NCBI RefSeq assembly: GCF_026210795.1
Contig: NC_089439.1
Span: 4,588,001-4,652,000 of the forward strand
Source of the DNA: Rhizophagus irregularis
Lineage: Eukaryota > Glomeromycota > Glomeromycetes > Glomerales > Glomeraceae
DNA: 64,000 nucleotides
Direction of reading: 5' to 3'
Positions within the stretch are counted from its first letter, which is position 1, and each line of letters begins with the position of its first letter. Made by a program: the position numbers and the translations under genes. The notes beneath the pieces are model-generated. The model was given only the letters and a program-made list of their open reading frames with translations, ran no database searches and was not told the origin of the DNA. Positions 55,532 to 64,000 of this stretch are shown here, one piece after another.

Positions 55532-56764
55532 TGAGATCCCCCAATTCCCCCTGTCATCAATTTACAAGGTTGCCACATCGAACGGGCATTCTCATGGTCG
55601 AACGAACGAATGAGCGAACAAACAAACGAACGAACGAGCAATCAAACGAACAAACACGTGATCAAAACATAATTAACGAACAACAACATCAGCGAACAAT
55701 ATACAACAACATTCTTGGTTCACAAAATAAATAGCGTTAGTAATATAAAACGTTGAGCGATATAAAATAAAATGTACTTCTCTTTCCTCAAATTATATCC
55801 ACTTTCGATTTCAAACTGCGATAGCTCTCGCTACGAATTATTATCTTCCAAAGGTATATATTTAATTCATCTTAAATTTTCATTAATTAAAATTAATTAA
55901 TCAAACATTAATTAAAGTTTAGGGCGAACCTATTACCTTTAATTAATATTAAACTTCATTAATAATTAAAAAATAAAACTTATATTTTATTGAGTTCTGT
56001 GGATGCGAACTGTGGAATTACTTTGAATTCCGTTCTCTATATATACAATTTTTATGCTACTTTCTATTCTATCTATATACTATCTTTTATGTTCTTTACA
56101 TATTATCTTTGAACTATCTTTCTAATATACTATCTATATTTTAAATACGCTATCTTTTAATATGCTATCTTATATATTATTTTATATGTTATCTCTTCTA
56201 TTATTCAAATATTACATCGTAAAGAAATAATTTATAACCCATCTTTTATGGCTGTGCTATCTTTTCTTTAAAATAATCTTTCAAATATTATGTCGTAAAG
56301 ATATAATTCATCTTTTGTGGCTGTGTTATCTTTTTATATATGTTCTTTTTAATATGTTGTCTTTTATATTCCATCTTTTTACTATCTTTTCATATTATCT
56401 TTTATATTATCTTGTGTTCTTTAATCTTTCCGACATTATTTTATATGTTCTTTTAATCCACTTTATGTGTTTTGCTTATAATCTATCTTTTGTGGCTTAT
56501 AATTATTCTTTCTTATCGTTCTTGTTGTTAAAGATCGTCAAGCCGCAATTGATCGACTCTATTTATCCTATTGGTTCTTTGTCAATCATTTGATAAATAT
56601 TACATCATGTAGATCATTACTCTTCTTAAATGTTTATCCTCTTCGGCTAATTATTTATCCATCCACGCCCATTCATGATTAATTTGTTCGTTCTTAATAT
56701 TTGATAATTACATTTGGCGGTTGAATTTTATCTTCTTTTCGTGCTTGATATTCGGCCGTTTACA
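55532..56764 (-). repeat. LTR, element 2 left
   Basis: Starts TGAGATCCCCCAATTCC, ends GGCCGTTTACA. It differs from element 1 LTRs by indels, including an extra ATTACATCGTAAAG-containing segment. Confidence 0.95.
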
Positions 56765-56840
56765 TTATCCCCCTCTTCGCTATTTGTGACCTCACAAATA
56801 ACTTTAAAAGAATCGAACTCGGGTCTCGTTCATAATAATT

Positions 56841-57140
56841 CTAATTGAATCGAACTCGGGTCTTATCGAATACCTCTTTTCCTTTAATTATTATTTTTGG
56901 TGTAAATCCCCCTCGATCATAAAATTTCTTTAACCATTCTCCATTCTGTGGTGTTTTCAATATTCTTCCATCTAATTCTTTGAGTTTATATGCTCCGTTT
57001 CCAAATTCTTCGTGAATTAAATATGGTCCTTTCCATTTGCTCTGCAATTTTCCAGACCATTGTTTCTCTCTCCATGCTTCATATAATAATACTTTTTCTC
57101 CTATTTCAAATTTAGGTTTTCTAATTCCCCTTTTGTTGTG
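56841..57140 (-). CDS. integrase C-terminal part, separated by a stop
   Basis: The frame continues from integrase after a TAA at 57141-57143: 'KPKFEIGEKVLLYEAWREK' then 'SKWKGPYLIHEEFGNGAYKL' and 'TPQNGEWLKKFY', the usual C-terminal GPY/F-like tail of Gypsy integrases. The TAA stands where CAA would keep the frame open, so this is probably one broken protein. Confidence 0.75.
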   Translation of the reverse strand, partial: HNKRGIRKPKFEIGEKVLLYEAWREKQWSGKLQSKWKGPYLIHEEFGNGAYKLKELDGRILKTPQNGEWLKKFYDRGGFTPKIIIKGKEVFDKTRVRFN

Positions 57141-58067
57141 TTATTGTTTTTGTTTCTCTTGAGCTTCTTCCACATTTTCTTTTATTTTTCTTCTTATTAC
57201 CGGTAGCTCCTCGATTAATACTTTTACTCTATCAGCTAATGTTACCTTATTTTCATCTTTATCTAATGGTAGTCTCGCTCTCCTTCCGTATGTTGCGTAA
57301 AAAGGTTTAATTCTTGTTGATGATTGCTTCTTTGTCCTATATGCAAATAATACAGATGGTATATGTTTATCCCAATTTTCTTCTCCTAATTTGGCCAATC
57401 CTTCACATAAAGTTTTATTGAATCTTTCGACCAAACCATTTGTTTGTGGCCTATATGGTGTACTTAATCTATGATTTATTCCACATCTTTCTACTAATTC
57501 TTCCATCATTCTATTGTTAAAGTGAGTCCCTCTATCGCTAATTATTTTCTTTGGACATCTATGTCTACAAATTATGTCTCGCCAAATAAATTCTACTACT
57601 TCTTTTGCTGTAGCTTCTTTTAGTGGTGCGGCCTCGGGCCATTTTGTAAAATAATCCATCGCTACTACAATATACTTATTTCCCTTTTCTGTCTCTTTTA
57701 ATGGTCCAACTATATCTATTCCAATCATCTCGAACGGTTCATTTATCTTTATTGGCGTCAGCTCATTCTTTCCTCTTGGTTTTCCTCTCATTTGACAATT
57801 CCAACACGTTCTTACATATTCTTCTACATCTTCTTTCATATTTTTCCACCAATAATTTTCTTTTATTCTATCTAATGTCGCTTCTATCCCAAAATGTCCT
57901 GATAATTCATTATCATGCATCATGTATATCAATCCCTCGTATTCATAATCCCTGATTACTCTAAATCTGTTTTGTCCTTTTATTCTATATAAAATTCCTT
58001 CTTTCAATTCATATTTATTCTCTTTTTCGATATTGTCAATTATTCTCTTATAATTATTTTCCTCCAT
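57141..58067 (-). CDS. Gypsy integrase (element 2)
   Basis: 308 codons. The N-terminal HHCC zinc domain shows 'HDNELSGHFG' and 'CWNCQ'. The catalytic core shows 'GIDIVGPL', 'ISDRGTHFNN' and 'NGLVERFNKTL' (D, D, E). It is in the same frame as the upstream kinase ORF but separated by TAA at 58128-58130 and a second TAA shortly after. It inserts element cDNA. Missing from element 1. Confidence 0.92.
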   Translation of the reverse strand: MEENNYKRIIDNIEKENKYELKEGILYRIKGQNRFRVIRDYEYEGLIYMMHDNELSGHFGIEATLDRIKENYWWKNMKEDVEEYVRTCWNCQMRGKPRGKNELTPIKINEPFEMIGIDIVGPLKETEKGNKYIVVAMDYFTKWPEAAPLKEATAKEVVEFIWRDIICRHRCPKKIISDRGTHFNNRMMEELVERCGINHRLSTPYRPQTNGLVERFNKTLCEGLAKLGEENWDKHIPSVLFAYRTKKQSSTRIKPFYATYGRRARLPLDKDENKVTLADRVKVLIEELPVIRRKIKENVEEAQEKQKQ

Positions 58068-58127
58068 AATATTTCTTTAATTGATTCTACTTCTGAGTTT
58101 GTTATTTTCGTTATGTGTTCTATATTT

Positions 58128-59837
58128 TTAGTTCTGTGCTCTTCTCCATTTTTCCACCTCTTTAAATACTTTTCTCCAACTACTATTGTCATTTTTAACT
58201 TTTACTCGACTGTATCTTTTGGTATCTTTATACACACTTTGATTTTCTTCAAACATTTTAACCATGTCCAAATATTCATCCTTCTTTAATGTTGGATATG
58301 ATGATTTTTCCGTTTTCTTTGTTTCTCTTCCAATGTAATTTTTCCAACATACGTCACCATCTTTCTCTAAAAATATCACTATTGATTTATCTATCGTTTC
58401 TTTCAGTCTGAATATTTCTTTTTCCATCTCATGATTTCCATGTGGAGTAATTAATCCTCTGTCAAAACTTTTCGTCTTTTGATAATAATATTCACAATAT
58501 GGTGATTTGTCTAAAATTATTATATCTGTATCTTCATCATATTCTAACATTCTTCTATTTATTTGTTCCACTACTTCTTTTCTAAATTTCCATTCTGTAT
58601 CCATCTTTGATTCGTGAAATTCATCTTTATCTTTTCTTCTTCTTTTATAAGTATTGAATCTTACTTTTAATCCTTGTTTTTCCCATTCTTTAATTAAATT
58701 TTGTACTATACTTGTTTTTCCCAATCCATCTACCCCGTCAATTATTACTATTTCTGGTTGATCCTCTACTATCTTTAATAATCTACTTAATGCGTCGGCG
58801 TTCGTATTTTCTTTTCCCGACCTATGTATTACTTCAAAATTATATTGCTGTAATTCCATTACCCATCTTATTTCGCATCTTTCGCACCAAGTTGTACTCT
58901 CATTTATTAATTGTCCATATGTTATATTCGCTCTACAATTTTTCACGTCTCCCTCAATGTCATAAGGTCGTATTTCATCAGTTAATCTTGGTCCATACTC
59001 TCTGGGTTTTGTTGGTCCTCCTGCTTCTCTCCATTTTCTTAGTCCTTCTGTTGGGTCATAATAATCTTGTCTTTTATTACTCCATTTCATTTTTCGTGGT
59101 CCTATCGGTTTATCCCAATTCTGTTCAGTTCGTTCAGGTATATAATTTGGTGTCGTTGTACCACTTGGTATTTCTCTATCATCCATTCTACTTCCTGCTC
59201 CTCTTAATTCTTCTTGTAAATTTCCTTCTTCATTATTATTTTTATATCCCACTGTTGGATTCGTCCTTCTTGTTTGTCTTCTTGTTTTTACTGCGTTATC
59301 TTTTGCATACAATTCACTATGATAATTTAATTCTCCATCTTCATAATCATCGTAATATCCTTGTGTATAATATACTCCATCGTATTGTGGTTCCTCATAT
59401 CCATTTTCATTATAATCACACTTTTCTTGGTCATCATATTCACCTGTCATATTCACTCTTGCATTCCTTTTTGCTTTTTGATTTTTACTCGAGCCAATTT
59501 CGGGTCCTTTTATATCCTCTTCCACTTCATCTTCAAGATTCCATATTGTTAAATATTTCCTCATAATTTCATATGTTGTTATTATCTTTGCAGTTACTCC
59601 AAATTTTCTTGTTCTTTCAATTTCCGTTATTTCTACATCATATCCCATACTAGTCAATCTTAACAATTCTTCTTCAGTTGTTATCGTTCCAATATCTCCA
59701 AAAATCTTCTGTAATCTTTTTACCCGATTATCAATTTCATCGATATCCTCTTCTTCACAATCTTTGCATACGGTTCCTCCTAATCTAAACATATCATTCA
59801 TCCATCTTATCATTTCTATTTTCAATCTTCTAAGCAT
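58128..59837 (-). CDS. chimeric gag-fragment / RNase H tail / nucleotide-kinase-like ORF
   Basis: One uninterrupted 569-codon frame made of in-frame deletion products: a leader-proximal start with 'CKDC', a piece of the gag extension ('MGYDVEITEIER'), a short bridge ('EEDIKGPEIGSSK'), the post-knuckle acidic part of gag ('YYTQGYYDDYED'), the gag tail ('CRANITYGQLI'), then the last RNase H residues ('NTNADALSRL') and the full kinase-like domain with 'IDGVDGLGKTS' and 'IIILDKSPYCEYYYQ'. At least three deletions each preserve the frame. Protein identity to the element 1 kinase domain is high, with mostly silent nucleotide changes. Confidence 0.85.
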   Translation of the reverse strand: MLRRLKIEMIRWMNDMFRLGGTVCKDCEEEDIDEIDNRVKRLQKIFGDIGTITTEEELLRLTSMGYDVEITEIERTRKFGVTAKIITTYEIMRKYLTIWNLEDEVEEDIKGPEIGSSKNQKAKRNARVNMTGEYDDQEKCDYNENGYEEPQYDGVYYTQGYYDDYEDGELNYHSELYAKDNAVKTRRQTRRTNPTVGYKNNNEEGNLQEELRGAGSRMDDREIPSGTTTPNYIPERTEQNWDKPIGPRKMKWSNKRQDYYDPTEGLRKWREAGGPTKPREYGPRLTDEIRPYDIEGDVKNCRANITYGQLINESTTWCERCEIRWVMELQQYNFEVIHRSGKENTNADALSRLLKIVEDQPEIVIIDGVDGLGKTSIVQNLIKEWEKQGLKVRFNTYKRRRKDKDEFHESKMDTEWKFRKEVVEQINRRMLEYDEDTDIIILDKSPYCEYYYQKTKSFDRGLITPHGNHEMEKEIFRLKETIDKSIVIFLEKDGDVCWKNYIGRETKKTEKSSYPTLKKDEYLDMVKMFEENQSVYKDTKRYSRVKVKNDNSSWRKVFKEVEKWRRAQN

Positions 59838-61341
59838 TCTTTTATCTTTAAATAGATCGCTTCTTCCAATCTTTCGATTCCATCTTTCGGTTCTATATAT
59901 TTACTATGCCATATTTTACTATTAATTTTTACTGCGCCTTAAAATTTCAAAAATTTTTCTAAGTCCACAATCTCCTCAGGCTGCGGAGGTTTTTACTGTG
60001 CCATCAAATTTATCTTTTATCACCGATCTCCATAATTTCACATGTCACATCTTTTCGTCACTGTGATTCATAATTTCACTTATCACATCTTTTCGTCACA
60101 TCTTTTTGTCACCAAGATCCATAATTTCACATATCACAAACTTTATGAAAATTTTGGAGTTTTAAGGTTTGCGAATTTCCAATCTTTCTTATCGTCCACA
60201 TAAATCCTTCTTACTATATATTCTATATTATATAAATTAATCTATAACACACAAAATGTCGTTCTTTTCAGATAAATGTCTTTCTTTTCAAATAAATGTT
60301 CTTTTTCAAATAAATATTCTTTTTCAAATAAATGTTCTTCTTTTAAATAAATGTCCTTCTTTTCGGATTTTACTCTATTATTAAATACTGCACGTAATGT
60401 TCATTATACGGCTCGTTAATGTGTAAATATCCTTCTATTTTTTCTTCTTTTAACGGAACATTGTAATGAAAGCGTGAACTAGGACACTACACCAGGAACC
60501 CTCATCTGAAATGTAGCCTAGGACCTGTAACAATACAACATATCCGTCTTTTCCTCCTTCGTTGGCTGACTTGTCTCTTAACGGGTGAATCTAACCTTCC
60601 AAAATCCAGTTTCAAAAGTCATCAGCTATCCATAAAACTCATCTAAACCAACTTTCTTAAATTGGTGGACCTATACTGAGCTTATCTTTATCTTTTACCC
60701 GTTGGAGATACCTCACATTGAAATAAAAGCACGACAGTTTTCAGGTTTGTCCCATTTTATCCATCCAATGTTTCTTGATAGTAGGTGTCTTTACAATTTT
60801 CATTCCCCGTCCCCAAAGCAATTCGTACGTTATTGAGCTGGGTATCCAGATTTGACGTAACCCATACGTTATAATCTTTAATATCGAAGAATAAGAATTT
60901 TCCAATCTCGAGCATTTATCCAAAATCCAAACTCAGAGGTAACCCATACCACACAGATGAACCCCGGACAATACATTGGTGTTCTCCCATTATTAATCTT
61001 TATTCCAAAATTTATCTTTAACTTCCACATCTCCTTATGAAATTTCTCAGGTACTTTATTCCCGAAAGAAACATTCTTGTGCTTTCTATCGATTAAGTGA
61101 TTACTTGCACAACTTCAAACTCCAATCTTTCACCTTTTCAAGTTTTTAACTCGATTAAATCCTTATTGATTTATTGGTTCCTTTTGAACTCGTTAAAACC
61201 TGAAATCTAAAAATAAATTCTAAAATAAAATATTGATTAATAATACCTATCAGTGACTTACTAACGAAATTAAATTTTCATATTCATTATAATAATAATC
61301 ATGTGATGATGATCATTTCCTTTCTCGGAGCATGCACCATA
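59838..61341 (-). other. element 2 leader and primer-binding site
   Basis: Homologous to 52442-54031. The PBS lies at about 61320-61339 (tRNA end GGAGCATGCACCA on the plus strand). The short frame at 60741-60923 is not supported. Confidence 0.65.
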
Positions 61342-62574
61342 TGAGATCCCCCAATTCCCCCTGTCATCAATTTACAAGGTTGCCACATCGAACGGGCATT
61401 CTCATGGTCGAACGAACGAATGAGCGAACAAACAAACGAACGAACGAGCAATCAAACGAACAAACACGTGATCAAAACATAATTAACGAACAACAACATC
61501 AGCGAACAATATACAACAACATTCTTGGTTCACAAAATAAATAGCGTTAGTAATATAAAACGTTGAGCGATATAAAATAAAATGTACTTCTCTTTCCTCA
61601 AATTATATCCACTTTCGATTTCAAACTGCGATAGCTCTCGCTACGAATTATTATCTTCCAAAGGTATATATTTAATTCATCTTAAATTTTCATTAATTAA
61701 AATTAATTAATCAAACATTAATTAAAGTTTAGGGCGAACCTATTACCTTTAATTAATATTAAACTTCATTAATAATTAAAAAATAAAACTTATATTTTAT
61801 TGAGTTCTGTGGATGCGAACTGTGGAATTACTTTGAATTCCGTTCTCTATATATACAATTTTTATGCTACTTTCTATTCTATCTATATACTATCTTTTAT
61901 GTTCTTTACATATTATCTTTGAACTATCTTTCTAATATACTATCTATATTTTAAATACGCTATCTTTTAATATGCTATCTTATATATTATTTTATATGTT
62001 ATCTCTTCTATTATTCAAATATTACATCGTAAAGAAATAATTTATAACCCATCTTTTATGGCTGTGCTATCTTTTCTTTAAAATAATCTTTCAAATATTA
62101 TGTCGTAAAGATATAATTCATCTTTTGTGGCTGTGTTATCTTTTTATATATGTTCTTTTTAATATGTTGTCTTTTATATTCCATCTTTTTACTATCTTTT
62201 CATATTATCTTTTATATTATCTTGTGTTCTTTAATCTTTCCGACATTATTTTATGTGTTCTTTTAATCCACTTTATGTGTTTTGCTTATAATCTATCTTT
62301 TGTGGCTTATAATTATTCTTTCTTATCGTTCTTGTTGTTAAAGATCGTCAAGCCGCAATTGATCGACTCTATTTATCCTATTGGTTCTTTGTCAATCATT
62401 TGATAAATATTACATCATGTAGATCATTACTCTTCTTAAATGTTTATCCTCTTCGGCTAATTATTTATCCATCCACGCCCATTCATGATTAATTTGTTCG
62501 TTCTTAATATTTGATAATTACATTTGGCGGTTGAATTTTATCTTCTTTTCGTGCTTGATATTCGGCCGTTTACA
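61342..62574 (-). repeat. LTR shared by element 2 and the next tandem unit
   Basis: 1233 bp. On its left side lies an element 2 PBS, on its right side a PPT (62575-62590), so it is a 5' LTR for one unit and a 3' LTR for the next. Confidence 0.95.
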
Positions 62575-62650
62575 TTATCCCCCTCTTCGCTATTTGTGAC
62601 CTCACAAATAACTTTAAAAGAATCGAACTCGGGTCTCGTTCATAATAATT

Positions 62651-62950
62651 CTAATTGAATCGAACTCGGGTCTTATCGAATACCTCTTTTCCTTTAATTA
62701 TTATTTTTGGTGTAAATCCCCCTCGATCATAAAATTTCTTTAACCATTCTCCATTCTGTGGTGTTTTCAATATTCTTCCATCTAATTCTTTGAGTTTATA
62801 TGCTCCGTTTCCAAATTCTTCGTGAATTAAATATGGTCCTTTCCATTTGCTCTGCAATTTTCCAGACCATTGTTTCTCTCTCCATGCTTCATATAATAAT
62901 ACTTTTTCTCCTATTTCAAATTTAGGTTTTCTAATTCCCCTTTTGTTGTG
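62651..62950 (-). CDS. integrase C-terminal part, second tandem unit
   Basis: Same as 56841-57140, again cut off from integrase by TAA (62951-62953). Confidence 0.75.
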   Translation of the reverse strand, partial: HNKRGIRKPKFEIGEKVLLYEAWREKQWSGKLQSKWKGPYLIHEEFGNGAYKLKELDGRILKTPQNGEWLKKFYDRGGFTPKIIIKGKEVFDKTRVRFN

Positions 62951-63877
62951 TTATTGTTTTTGTTTCTCTTGAGCTTCTTCCACATTTTCTTTTATTTTTC
63001 TTCTTATTACCGGTAGCTCCTCGATTAATACTTTTACTCTATCAGCTAATGTTACCTTATTTTCATCTTTATCTAATGGTAGTCTCGCTCTCCTTCCGTA
63101 TGTTGCGTAAAAAGGTTTAATTCTTGTTGATGATTGCTTCTTTGTCCTATATGCAAATAATACAGATGGTATATGTTTATCCCAATTTTCTTCTCCTAAT
63201 TTGGCCAATCCTTCACATAAAGTTTTATTGAATCTTTCGACCAAACCATTTGTTTGTGGCCTATATGGTGTACTTAATCTATGATTTATTCCACATCTTT
63301 CTACTAATTCTTCCATCATTCTATTGTTAAAGTGAGTCCCTCTATCGCTAATTATTTTCTTTGGACATCTATGTCTACAAATTATGTCTCGCCAAATAAA
63401 TTCTACTACTTCTTTTGCTGTAGCTTCTTTTAGTGGTGCGGCCTCGGGCCATTTTGTAAAATAATCCATCGCTACTACAATATACTTATTTCCCTTTTCT
63501 GTCTCTTTTAATGGTCCAACTATATCTATTCCAATCATCTCGAACGGTTCATTTATCTTTATTGGCGTCAGCTCATTCTTTCCTCTTGGTTTTCCTCTCA
63601 TTTGACAATTCCAACACGTTCTTACATATTCTTCTACATCTTCTTTCATATTTTTCCACCAATAATTTTCTTTTATTCTATCTAATGTCGCTTCTATCCC
63701 AAAATGTCCTGATAATTCATTATCATGCATCATGTATATCAATCCCTCGTATTCATAATCCCTGATTACTCTAAATCTGTTTTGTCCTTTTATTCTATAT
63801 AAAATTCCTTCTTTCAATTCATATTTATTCTCTTTTTCGATATTGTCAATTATTCTCTTATAATTATTTTCCTCCAT
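62951..63877 (-). CDS. Gypsy integrase, second tandem unit
   Basis: Identical translation to 57141-58067, with the same HHCC and D,D,E motifs. Confidence 0.92.
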   Translation of the reverse strand: MEENNYKRIIDNIEKENKYELKEGILYRIKGQNRFRVIRDYEYEGLIYMMHDNELSGHFGIEATLDRIKENYWWKNMKEDVEEYVRTCWNCQMRGKPRGKNELTPIKINEPFEMIGIDIVGPLKETEKGNKYIVVAMDYFTKWPEAAPLKEATAKEVVEFIWRDIICRHRCPKKIISDRGTHFNNRMMEELVERCGINHRLSTPYRPQTNGLVERFNKTLCEGLAKLGEENWDKHIPSVLFAYRTKKQSSTRIKPFYATYGRRARLPLDKDENKVTLADRVKVLIEELPVIRRKIKENVEEAQEKQKQ

Positions 63878-63937
63878 AATATTTCTTTAATTGATTCTAC
63901 TTCTGAGTTTGTTATTTTCGTTATGTGTTCTATATTT

Positions 63938-64000
63938 TTAGTTCTGTGCTCTTCTCCATTTTTCCACCTCTTTAAATACTTTTCTCCAACTACTATTGTC
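63938..64000 (-). CDS. C-terminal end of kinase-like ORF, second tandem unit (partial)
   Basis: Stop at 63938; the visible codons match the end of 58128-59837 ('WRKVFKEVEKWRRAQN'). Continues beyond the window. Confidence 0.8.
   Translation of the reverse strand, partial: DNSSWRKVFKEVEKWRRAQN

Larger units (their letters stand above)
55532..62574 (-). mobile_element. Ty3/Gypsy element 2 (RT-deleted), part of a tandem array
   Basis: LTRs at 55532-56764 and 61342-62574 (1233 bp each, one difference noticed: A at 56445 against G at 62255). The internal region keeps gag fragments, the RNase H end, the kinase-like domain and integrase; gag capsid, protease and RT are deleted. The right LTR continues directly into another copy of the internal region, so it is shared by two units with a period of 5810 bp. 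The LTRs are a different subfamily from element 1. Confidence 0.92.
62575..64000 (-). mobile_element. second tandem internal region, truncated by window end
   Basis: Repeats 56765-58190 at an offset of exactly 5810 bp with no difference noticed, including the same TAA after integrase. Confidence 0.93.

Noticed and set aside
58712-59566. 284-codon plus-strand open frame, Leu/Phe-rich
   Set aside because: Antisense of the chimeric kinase ORF; looks membrane-like only because Glu/Lys/Asp codons read as Leu/Phe/Val on the other strand.

Overview
The window reads as nuclear DNA of a Glomeromycotina (arbuscular mycorrhizal) fungus, most like Rhizophagus. This is inference from five things seen in the sequence: very AT-rich spacers; short spliced genes with GT-AG introns of about 45-100 bp; two serine/threonine-type kinase genes of the expanded family with an N-terminal Cys4 'GYAWC.KCDPGRF' module; Crinkler (CRN) and TLDc-type relics, all expanded in this lineage; and a very high load of retrotransposons. 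No rRNA, complete tRNA, operon, CRISPR array or bacterial gene was seen.

Layout. 1-11 kb: AT-rich spacer, a broken TLDc gene (minus), an intact two-exon kinase (7065-8499, minus), a 446-bp Mutator-like MITE with 9-bp target duplications, a relic of a family-B DNA polymerase and a relic of a CRN header. 11.6-14.8 kb: a multi-exon CRN gene with a P-loop ATPase core, damaged by frameshifts and one stop. 15.9-19.4 kb: a small four-exon Myb-like gene, a two-exon unknown gene and a TIR element. 19.5-20.8 kb: tRNA-like repeats, a minisatellite and an A-rich GAGAGATAT array. 21.4-22.1 kb: a series of intron-like modules with paired splice sites. 22.5-31.4 kb: a full-length non-LTR retrotransposon with both ORFs open, an 18-bp target duplication and a (TAAAAA)n tail, inserted into one end of a second, TIR-type element (to 32.8 kb). 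33.9-41.5 kb: two small spliced genes of unknown function that share promoter sequence, a kinase pseudogene carrying a 62-bp MITE, a second Myb-like gene and a relic of its first exon. 42.0-42.8 kb: an inverted array of CGCCGAA motifs and a short interstitial telomere-like tract. 43.4-44.9 kb: a second kinase, whose catalytic Asp is Asn.

45.3-64.0 kb is Ty3/Gypsy territory, all minus strand. Element 1 (45278-55280) has paired 1249-bp LTRs, a 4-bp TSD, gag, protease and RT-RNase H but no integrase. Element 2 (55532-62574) lacks RT but keeps integrase, and its right LTR runs straight into another internal region, giving a tandem LTR-internal-LTR-internal array with a 5810-bp period. In both elements RNase H is fused in frame to a P-loop domain resembling thymidylate/deoxynucleoside kinases. 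Most nucleotide differences between the two copies of that domain are synonymous, so it looks like a selected part of this family's pol. The two elements are complementary defectives: one supplies gag, PR and RT, the other integrase.
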